In this document: piece after piece, positions 8,030 to 13,627 of the stretch
How the letters are laid out: every line of letters begins with the position of its first letter
Position numbering within the stretch: position 1 is the stretch's first letter
Assembly: GCF_000805335.1 (NCBI RefSeq)
Contig: NZ_KN708638.1
Location: 1,053,302-1,087,802, forward strand
Direction: 5' to 3'
Length of the DNA stretch: 34,501 nucleotides
Source: Streptomyces sp. CT34
Lineage (GTDB): Bacteria; Actinomycetota; Actinomycetes; Streptomycetales; Streptomycetaceae
Translations under genes and position numbers: made by a program
The notes under the pieces: model-generated
Seen by the model: the letters and a program-made list of their open reading frames with translations, nothing else
Told to the model about the DNA's origin: nothing
Databases searched by the model: none

Positions 8030-9769
8030 TCAACTCGCCTCGTACCGGCTGGTTTCGGCCAATGTCCCGGCGGTCACCGGGTTCAGGTGGGCCGGGGTGC
8101 CGGCCGGAGCCTCCTTGCGGACGAAGGCGCTCCGCAGGGCGTGATAGGGGGCCGCGGGGTCGAAGAACGTCCGGTGCATGCGGGCCAGTTCGTGGTCCCG
8201 GTAGGCGGCGAGCGGGCGCCGCGCCTCGTCCCGCTCCCGGTCGGCCTTCTTGGCGGCGATCCGGGCCGGGGTGGCGGGCGCCGCGGCCAGCCGGCGGGCG
8301 AGTACCGCGGTGCGGTCGGCGAAGTCCTCCGGGGCGCAGTCCAGGACCCGGTCGACCAGCCCGAGCCGCTGACCGCTCCCGGCGCTGACCGGCAGGGCGC
8401 GCGCCATGAGGTGGTCCGCGGTCTCGGCCCCGACCCGGCCGGGCAGGGTGTACGTCCAGTACTCCGAGCCGTGGAGGCCCATCAGCCGGTAGTGCGGGTT
8501 GAGGACGGCCCCGGAGCGGCACCACACCTCGTCGGCGGCGAGCGCCAGCATCGCCCCGCCGGCCGCCGCGTTGCCGCCGAGCGCGGCGACCACCAGCCGG
8601 TCGGTGGTGGTCAGGACGGCGTGCACCAGATCGTCGATGGCGTTGATGTTGGCCCAGGACTCCGCGGCGGGGTCGGCGGCGGCCTCGATGACGTTGAGGT
8701 GGATGCCGTTGGAGAAGAAGTCCCGCCGGCCGCCGAGGACCAGGAGGGATGTCGGCCGGGCGCAGGCGTACTCGTAGGCGGCGAGCAGCCGCCGGCAGTG
8801 GTCGGTGCTCATCGCGCCGCCGGGGAAGGAGAAGCGCAGGAATCCGGCCGGTCCGTCCTCGTCGTAGCGGATGTCGGTCCAGGTGCGGGCGTCTTCGGTG
8901 GGCTCCAGCGGGGCGGGCACCTCGGGCAGCGGCGGGAGCCGGTCGCCGAGCGCCATGGTGGCGGGCAGCTTGAAGGTGGCGGGCTCCCCCGGGGTGCGCG
9001 CCGGGCGGAGTTCGGGAATCCATACCGCGCCGTCGACGGTCGCCCGGCAGATGGCGCCGTGGCGAGTGGCGAGCAACTCGCCGGGCCGCCCGGTCAGGGT
9101 GTCCTCGGGGTGGCCGCCGTGCAGGAACCAGGTCCCGCCGAGCAGTTCGTCCCGTACGCCGGGCTGGGAGTCGGCGGCGCGCAGCGTGCGGACCACGGTG
9201 GCGGTCGGGTCGGTGGACCAGTTGATGCGGCGGGTGTCCTGGCGGAGCGGCGGCCGGGGGCGGCCGATGACGCGCTCGGCGGCCAGGGCGTGCTGGGGCT
9301 GCGGGCGGTGACCGCCGGACGCGAAGCGGTCGACGGCGGTCAGCAGGGCCGCCATCGCCGCGTCCGCGATCTCGTTGCGGTAGAGGTCGCTCTTGCCCAC
9401 GCCGGGGACGGGGCAGTCGGCCGTCGCCCAGACATCGCCGGCATCCATCTCGGCATTGGCCTGGAGGACGGTGACGCCCCACTGTTCCGCGCCCAGGTGC
9501 ACCGCCCAGTCCACCGAGGAGGGGCCGCGGTCGCCGAGCGGGCCGGGGTGCACGATCAGGCAGGGGTGGACGGACCACACCTCCCGGGGGATGGCCGTCT
9601 TGAGCATCGGGGCCACCACCAGCTCGGGCTTGTGCCGGAGCACGACCTCGGCGAGCGGTGTCGCGCGGGTGACCAGCTCGACGGCGATGTGGTGCCCGCG
9701 GTCGGTGAGTTCGGCGTAGGCGCGCTGCGTCAGGCTGTTGAACGCGCTGGCGATGAGCAGAATGCGCAC
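8030..9769 (-). CDS. HypX/HoxX-like protein: formyltransferase plus enoyl-CoA hydratase domains
   Basis: 579 residues. The N-terminal domain is a formyl-tetrahydrofolate transferase: VRILLIASAFNSLTQRAYAE, IVHPGPLGDRGPSSVDWAVH (about 72-91, with the catalytic-type His74) and the Asp-bearing MDAGDVW (about 108-114). The C-terminal half is a crotonase domain with FFSNGIHLNVIEAA, ESWANINAIDDLVHAV, GGNAAAGGAMLALAADEVW and LNPHYRLMGLHGSEYWTYTL, all close to HypX signatures. Known HypX takes the formyl group of formyl-THF to formyl-CoA and decarbonylates it to CO for [NiFe]-hydrogenase maturation under aerobic conditions. No hydrogenase or other hyp gene lies in this window. GTG 9769 is preferred (GGGAG upstream); more upstream frame exists but runs into tandem repeats. 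It is divergent from the repeat-peptide operon. Confidence 0.85.
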   Translation of the reverse strand: MRILLIASAFNSLTQRAYAELTDRGHHIAVELVTRATPLAEVVLRHKPELVVAPMLKTAIPREVWSVHPCLIVHPGPLGDRGPSSVDWAVHLGAEQWGVTVLQANAEMDAGDVWATADCPVPGVGKSDLYRNEIADAAMAALLTAVDRFASGGHRPQPQHALAAERVIGRPRPPLRQDTRRINWSTDPTATVVRTLRAADSQPGVRDELLGGTWFLHGGHPEDTLTGRPGELLATRHGAICRATVDGAVWIPELRPARTPGEPATFKLPATMALGDRLPPLPEVPAPLEPTEDARTWTDIRYDEDGPAGFLRFSFPGGAMSTDHCRRLLAAYEYACARPTSLLVLGGRRDFFSNGIHLNVIEAAADPAAESWANINAIDDLVHAVLTTTDRLVVAALGGNAAAGGAMLALAADEVWCRSGAVLNPHYRLMGLHGSEYWTYTLPGRVGAETADHLMARALPVSAGSGQRLGLVDRVLDCAPEDFADRTAVLARRLAAAPATPARIAAKKADRERDEARRPLAAYRDHELARMHRTFFDPAAPYHALRSAFVRKEAPAGTPAHLNPVTAGTLAETSRYEAS

Positions 9770-9787
9770 GGCGGACTCCCGGGTGGG

Positions 9788-9851
9788 TGGACGGTTCGCT
9801 CGATGGACGTTTCGATCGGTGGACGTTTCGACCGGTGGACCGTCGTGATCG
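9788..9851. repeat. Four 16-bp tandem direct repeats
   Basis: Units: TGGACGGTTCGCTCGA (9788-9803), TGGACGTTTCGATCGG (9804-9819), TGGACGTTTCGACCGG (9820-9835), TGGACCGTCGTGATCG (9836-9851). The middle two differ at one base. The array lies 19 bp upstream of the HypX-like start, overlapping where its promoter should be, which suggests a regulatory array or slipped-strand expansion. Confidence 0.8.
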
Positions 9852-9897
9852 TTTCCCCGTGCGCGGCCGGGAGGCTTCGGACCCGCTGAGCAGGTCA

Positions 9898-9957
9898 CCC
9901 GAACGAACTCGAATGAACCCGAACGAACCCGAGCGGACCCGTGCGGATCCGTGCGGA
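9898..9957. repeat. Six 10-bp tandem direct repeats at helical period
   Basis: Units: CCCGAACGAA, CTCGAATGAA, CCCGAACGAA, CCCGAGCGGA, CCCGTGCGGA, TCCGTGCGGA, followed by a partial CCCGG. The 10-bp spacing keeps each unit on the same face of DNA, as in arrays bound by OmpR/SARP-type winged-helix proteins. It lies between the two divergent promoters of the HypX-like and peptide genes. Confidence 0.8.
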
Positions 9958-10110
9958 CCCGGTCGCCGGTCGCCGGGGGGCAATACGACGGCCGGGCCCG
10001 TCCGTCCAGTTGACCGCCCGTCAGAAAGTTCCGCAGCCGATCATCTCGACGGAATCCCGCCAAAGTTGGCGCGCCCCGACCTCTTCCCGGTCACGCGACA
10101 TTGCCCACCG

Positions 10111-10140
10111 TTGACATCGACTTGGCGCTCCTTTTACCTT
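10111..10140 (+). promoter_or_regulatory. Sigma-70/HrdB-type promoter of the repeat-peptide gene
   Basis: A consensus -35 TTGACA (10111-10116) is followed after 18 bp by TACCTT (10135-10140), which fits the TAnnnT -10 pattern. Transcription should start near 10147, leaving a leader of about 70 bases. This is the best promoter I see in the window, consistent with high expression of a peptide substrate. Confidence 0.65.
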
Positions 10141-10219
10141 CTATGGTGGCGGCATCGTCGCAGGTCATCCGCGCGCCACCGGTCGCCGCCTCCCGTTCCC
10201 CACCCCCTCGGAGGTCCCC

Positions 10220-10375
10220 GTGGAGCAGCTCATCAAGAAGATGGCCCAGGACGACATCTGGCAGGGCTGGATAGCCGCCAACTCCGCCCGGCAGGCGGCG
10301 AAGGACGGCTGCATCAGCGCCGCCCCGAAGGACGGCTGCATCAGCGCGGCGCCCAAGGCCGGCTGTATTTCCTGA
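10220..10375 (+). CDS. Candidate RiPP precursor peptide with three Cys-Ile-Ser repeats (51 aa)
   Basis: A 51-residue peptide with GTG start and a strong GGAGG 5 bases upstream (10210-10214). Residues 1-27 form a leader-like helix with Lys, Asp and Trp residues (MEQLIKKMAQDDIWQGW then IAANSARQAA). Residues 28-51 are a 9-residue repeat: KDGCISAAP, KDGCISAAP and KAGCIS, ending exactly on the last Ser. The codons of the copies have diverged (GCCGCCCCG versus GCGGCGCCC; TGCATCAGC versus TGTATTTCC), so the repeat is kept at the protein level. A leader plus repeated cores joined by AAP spacers is a multi-core RiPP layout. It is followed by a strong hairpin and then by an adenylate-forming enzyme gene. 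It matches no RiPP class I can name. The product is unknown. Confidence 0.8.
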   Translation: MEQLIKKMAQDDIWQGWIAANSARQAAKDGCISAAPKDGCISAAPKAGCIS

Positions 10376-10396
10376 CGCCGGCCCCGGCCGCCCGGC

Positions 10397-10450
10397 GGCC
10401 CGGTGGCGGGCCGGCGGCGACTCCCCCCGCCGCCGGCCCGCCACCGGGCC
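10397..10450 (+). terminator. 23-bp perfect hairpin: attenuating terminator after the peptide gene
   Basis: Bases 10397-10419 pair perfectly with 10428-10450 around an 8-base loop. The structure lies 22 bases after the peptide stop and 52 bases before the next start, with no new promoter visible between. Partial termination here would give excess precursor over enzyme mRNA and would protect the short transcript's 3' end, as in many peptide operons. Confidence 0.75.
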
Positions 10451-10502
10451 CTGCGCCCGGAACCGGGACGCGGCACCCATCGTTCGAGCACAGAGGGATT
10501 CC

Positions 10503-11744
10503 ATGGAAGGTCAGCCGACCGCCGAGGTCATCGAGCAGATCCGCGACATCCCGATCTACCGCGAGTCGCTGGCCAAGGGCCACTTCCCGATCCTCGACAA
10601 GCCGGAGATCGCCCGCGGTTTCCCCGACAACTGGATGACGCCCCGCCTGGCCGCCGCGCTGGAGTCCGGCGAGGCCGAGTTCGTGCTCTCCACCGGCACC
10701 AACCACGCCCGGATGCGGCTCATCCGGCCCCCGTACTTCCTGCTGCACTCCTACTACCAGCTGTGGAGCGAGCACCCGGACATTGCCGACACCTGGGCAT
10801 CCGGCTGCCGGCGGGTCTCGCTGACGACGGTGCTGGCGACGGAGCACGTCGCGCGGGTCAACGCCGTCAAGCGCGGCGTACCGCCGGAACCGGTACCGCC
10901 GCCGGCCGACCGCCGGCTCGACGACCGGACCTGCTATCTCAATCTGCGACTGGATCCGGCGCGGTGGGAGCGCGACGACGTGGTGCGGATGCTCGGTGAG
11001 ATCGAGGCCGCCCGGGAAGCGCACCCGGAGGGCTCGTACCACCTCGACTGCTCCGGCTACCACCTGGCACATCTGGTCCGCAAGGTCGGCGCATGGGGGC
11101 TGTGGGACGACTTCACGCCACCGGCCAGCATCATTCACGCCTACGAATACACGCCGGTGAACGTGCGGCGCTTTCTGCACCAGCACTTCGCCTGCCCGAT
11201 CATCGACCTCTTCGGCAGCACCGAACTCGGCTATCTCTTCTCCAGTGACCGCCGCGGGAATTACCGCCCGCACCTGGACAAGATGAGCGTCGAACTCCAT
11301 CCGGTCGCCCCGGACAGCGCGCTCCACCAGCTCATCGTCTCCAGCGTGCGCAATCCCTATATGCCGCTGATCCGCTACCGCACCGGAGACCTCGTACGGA
11401 CGGTGGACGGCTCCCCCGATCCGGAACGGATCTCCCAATTCTGCGGCCGGCAGGAGGAGTTGCTGGACACCCGGCACGGCCCGGTCGCCCAGGGCGACCT
11501 GGACCGGTGCATCAGCGAGGTGACACCGCAGGTCTTCGTCCACCAACTGCGGCCGACCGGCACCTCCGCGGCCCGGCTGGCGTACACCACCTTCAACGGT
11601 CTGCCCCTCGGGCCGGCCGACACCGTGGCGCTGGAGCGTGGCCTGACCGAACTCACCGGGCGGCTCTGCCGGCTCGACCACCGTACCCACATCCCCATCG
11701 GGAAGTCCGGCAAATACGCCTGGCTCGCGCAAGGAGCGGCATGA
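10503..11744 (+). CDS. PaaK/LuxE-like adenylate-forming enzyme (phenylacetate-CoA ligase family)
   Basis: 413 residues. ANL-superfamily motifs are in order: the phosphate-binding loop STGTNHARM (about 63-71), the aromatic-acid-type A5 motif FGSTELGYLF (237-246), the A7 motif YRTGD (292-296), a hinge-like FCGRQEELLDTRHG (313-326) and a terminal IGKSGKYAWL with the candidate A10 lysine. The N-terminal YRESLAKGHFPILDKPEIAR resembles PaaK. It should activate a carboxylate as acyl-AMP and pass it to CoA, a thiol or an amine. The acyl substrate cannot be read from sequence, and the peptide's own C-terminal Ser or Lys/Cys side chains are possible partners. ATG 10503 has AGAGGGA upstream. Its stop overlaps the next start (ATGA), indicating translational coupling. 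Confidence 0.85.
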   Translation: MEGQPTAEVIEQIRDIPIYRESLAKGHFPILDKPEIARGFPDNWMTPRLAAALESGEAEFVLSTGTNHARMRLIRPPYFLLHSYYQLWSEHPDIADTWASGCRRVSLTTVLATEHVARVNAVKRGVPPEPVPPPADRRLDDRTCYLNLRLDPARWERDDVVRMLGEIEAAREAHPEGSYHLDCSGYHLAHLVRKVGAWGLWDDFTPPASIIHAYEYTPVNVRRFLHQHFACPIIDLFGSTELGYLFSSDRRGNYRPHLDKMSVELHPVAPDSALHQLIVSSVRNPYMPLIRYRTGDLVRTVDGSPDPERISQFCGRQEELLDTRHGPVAQGDLDRCISEVTPQVFVHQLRPTGTSAARLAYTTFNGLPLGPADTVALERGLTELTGRLCRLDHRTHIPIGKSGKYAWLAQGAA

Positions 11745-12250
11745 CCGGCACCCCGCCGATATCCGCCGAGAAGCTGACGGATCTGCTCGGCGCGGAGATG
11801 CACCGCGAAGTCGTGGACCGTTTCGGCGAAAAGACCGATGCACCAAGGGAGTTCGTGGAGCGTCAGGTACTGGAATGCCTGCGCTATCTCTTTCTCGTCT
11901 CCCGCTACCGCGACCGGCTCAGCGGGCTCTTCCTCCCTGTCGAGCAGGACATCGACGAGATCTGGCATTACCTCATTCTCCAGACCCGCGAATACCGGAC
12001 ACTGTGCGAGGAGCGGCTTCCGGGCCGGTTCTTCGTCGAGCACCGGAGCATCGCCTACGAGGACTACCAGGAAGCACCCGGCCGCGAGGGGGCGCTGGAG
12101 GAGGCGCTGCGCTGGATTCCCCTGTACTGCCGGGAGTTCGGGCCGTTCGACGAGGGCGCGCTGCCGCACTGGACGATCGTCCGCTTCCTCCACCGGCACA
12201 TGGGGCTGTCCCTGGCGGACATCGCGGCACTGGAGTCGCCGGCCGCATGA
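11741..12250 (+). CDS. Small GRDP/DUF1399-like protein, putative peptide-modification partner
   Basis: 169 residues, soluble. The core LECLRYLFLVSRYRDRLSGL, then EQDIDEIWHYLILQTREYRT and LPGRFFVEHRSIAYED matches the pattern of glycine-rich-domain-containing (GRDP, DUF1399-like) proteins, whose hallmark is a 'DE.WH.HIL.T..Y' helix followed by a short His motif. His76 and His101 could bind a metal, but this is inference. No catalytic activity is established for the family to my knowledge. Its start codon overlaps the stop of the ligase gene (ATGA), so the two proteins are probably made in step and work together on the repeat peptide or a small acyl substrate. Confidence 0.7.
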   Translation: MTGTPPISAEKLTDLLGAEMHREVVDRFGEKTDAPREFVERQVLECLRYLFLVSRYRDRLSGLFLPVEQDIDEIWHYLILQTREYRTLCEERLPGRFFVEHRSIAYEDYQEAPGREGALEEALRWIPLYCREFGPFDEGALPHWTIVRFLHRHMGLSLADIAALESPAA

Positions 12251-12324
12251 GCGCGCCGCCGACCGCACTGGTACGTACACAAACGGCAGTAGCACGTACC
12301 AATCCGGGAATCTGCGCAACATGA
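12247..12324 (+). CDS. Possible 25-aa translationally coupled peptide
   Basis: An ATG overlaps the stop of the GRDP-like gene (ATGA) and opens a 25-codon frame reading MSAPPTALVRTQTAVARTNP then GICAT. It has one Cys, in a Gly-Ile-Cys context faintly like the GCIS of the upstream peptide. There is no independent ribosome-binding site, and third-position GC is lower than in its neighbours. It may simply be chance read-on. Inverted arms GGTACGT (12270-12276) and ACGTACC (12294-12300) lie inside it. Confidence 0.25.
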   Translation: MSAPPTALVRTQTAVARTNPGICAT

Positions 12325-12433
12325 TGTCATGTCGCGTTATCACGCTGGAAACCTTGACACAGCACTCTGAGGACACGGGCCACCGCCCGGCCGAGGCGCG
12401 GTGACCGGTCGACCCGCTCACCCGACAACCGGC

Positions 12434-12454
12434 GAGCGACGAGCGACGAGCGAC
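12434..12454 (+). repeat. Three 7-bp tandem repeats GAGCGAC
   Basis: Three exact consecutive copies of GAGCGAC lie in the 180-bp gap before the small secreted protein gene, about 50 bp upstream of its start. A TTGACA at 12354-12359 could be a -35 element, but I see no convincing -10 at the right spacing. The rest of 12325-12505 shows nothing else. Confidence 0.5.
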
Positions 12455-12505
12455 CAACAACGGACAAGTAGCAGGCGACGGGTAAACGAGTAGGAGGCGA
12501 GGGCG

Positions 12506-12922
12506 ATGAGGCGGACGGGCAGCGGGACGGCGGGCATATCCCGCCTGGCGGCCCGGCTCCGTATGCCGCTGATCGCCGTTGCCGTCGTCCTGGCCTTCCT
12601 GTTGGGCGCGGCTGCCTCCCCGTGCCAGGCCAGGCCCGCACTTCCGGCCGCCTCCACGCTCAAGTCGGCGAGCACCGCAGCGTTCGCCAACACCGGTTCC
12701 GACGAGGAGAAGCACCCCAAGCGCGAGACCGAGCGCGGCGGGCCACGGCGCGTCGCACCCTCTGCGGCGGACCCGGCGCCGAACGGCCGGCCGCGGCCCG
12801 CCCACGGCACCGCCACCGCGAGCGACCCGGCCGCCGCGGGACGCCGCCCCTCCGGCCGCACCACCGCCGCGGCGCCGAGACCCGACCAACTCCCCGTACT
12901 GCACTGCGTCTTCCGCTGCTGA
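12506..12922 (+). CDS. Small secreted or membrane-anchored protein ending in CVFRC
   Basis: 138 residues. Residues 1-35 hold Arg residues followed by one hydrophobic segment (MPLIAVAVVLAFLLGAAA) and SPCQA, which could be a signal peptide or an anchor. The rest is a Pro/Arg/Ala-rich, probably disordered chain that ends in LPVLHCVFRC with two Cys. ATG 12506 has a strong AGGAGG 8-9 bases upstream, supporting a real gene. I do not recognise a domain. It precedes the carbonic anhydrase-SulP pair on the same strand by 102 bp, so a role with that transporter is possible but unproven. Confidence 0.6.
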   Translation: MRRTGSGTAGISRLAARLRMPLIAVAVVLAFLLGAAASPCQARPALPAASTLKSASTAAFANTGSDEEKHPKRETERGGPRRVAPSAADPAPNGRPRPAHGTATASDPAAAGRRPSGRTTAAAPRPDQLPVLHCVFRC

Positions 12923-13024
12923 GGGCTGCCGTGGTGGCCGGCGTCGCCGCCGGGTTCCACCACCTCGCGCCGCACGTTCCCGCCACCCCCACGGTGGCAT
13001 CACTCATCAGCAGGAGACCTCCTC

Positions 13025-13627
13025 GTGGAGACCTTCATCCAGCATGCCCGGGGCCTGACGGCCCGAATTGCCGATCGCGGTGAGGAACGGGAGACCTTCG
13101 GTCGGCTCGCCGCCGGCCAGTCCCCCCTCGCCCTGTTCATCACCTGCTCCGACTCCCGGGTCATACCCTCCATGATCACCGGGGCCCGCCCCGGCGAGCT
13201 CTTCGAACTCCGCACGGCCGGCAACGCCGTGCCCGTCTACCAGGAAGGAATGGCGGCCAGTTCGGAAGCCGCCACCATCGAATACGCGATGCGGGTGCTG
13301 CGCGTGGCCGATGTCGTCGTCTGCGGCCACTCGCACTGCGGCGCGGTCGGCGCCAAGGCCCGCCGCGAGGATCTGACCGGTGCGCCCGCCGTACGGGACT
13401 GGCTGGGGCTCCAGCTGTCCGACGACCTGCCGGCCGACGGCGAACCGGCCGTCACCGCGGCCGTCCAGCGGCATGTGATCCAGCAGGTGGAGCGGCTGCG
13501 CGGCTACCCCTGCGTACGGGAGCGGCTGGACGCCGGCGAGGTGCGCCTGCACGGCTGGTTCTACGAGGTGCACACCGGGTCGGTGTCCGCCCACCAGCCG
13601 GCCACCGACGCGTTCCGCCCGCTGTGA
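13025..13627 (+). CDS. Beta-class carbonic anhydrase
   Basis: 200 residues, cytoplasmic. The zinc site is visible: Cys41 with Asp43-x-Arg45 in ITCSDSRV, and His102 and Cys105 in VVCGHSHCGAVGA. The enzyme interconverts CO2 and bicarbonate. Family landmarks ELFELRTAGNAVP and AATIEYAMRVLRVADV are present, so the fold is complete. The GTG start follows AGGAG about 8 bases upstream. The stop overlaps the start of the SulP transporter gene (GTGA), so the pair is translationally coupled. This matches the common fusion or pairing of carbonic anhydrase with SulP carriers and suggests bicarbonate uptake coupled to hydration. Confidence 0.93.
   Translation: METFIQHARGLTARIADRGEERETFGRLAAGQSPLALFITCSDSRVIPSMITGARPGELFELRTAGNAVPVYQEGMAASSEAATIEYAMRVLRVADVVVCGHSHCGAVGAKARREDLTGAPAVRDWLGLQLSDDLPADGEPAVTAAVQRHVIQQVERLRGYPCVRERLDAGEVRLHGWFYEVHTGSVSAHQPATDAFRPL

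Larger units (their letters stand above)
9770..10219. other. Divergent regulatory region between the HypX-like gene and the repeat-peptide gene
   Basis: 450 bp without a gene. It contains two different tandem repeat arrays (9788-9851 and 9898-9957) and a good promoter reading toward the peptide gene (10111-10140). The frame of the HypX-like gene stays open through part of it, but the repeats make that stretch low-complexity and unlikely to be coding. A long leader of about 70 bases precedes the peptide start. Confidence 0.6.

Noticed and set aside
7990..8032. Inverted arms GACACACC/GGTGTGTC near the HypX-like stop as a terminator
   Set aside because: The loop of 24 bases is long, one arm overlaps the stop codon, and a much stronger 17-bp hairpin lies nearby.
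9788..9957. CRISPR array
   Set aside because: The 16-bp and 10-bp repeats are directly adjacent with no spacers, and no cas genes are present.
9770..10063. N-terminal extension of the HypX-like protein through the repeat arrays
   Set aside because: HypX homologues begin at the RILLIASAFNS strand; the extension is encoded by tandem repeats and is low-complexity.
12434..12454. Regulatory importance of the GAGCGAC triplet repeat
   Set aside because: Only three 7-bp copies in low-complexity sequence with no clear promoter; it may be a chance microsatellite.
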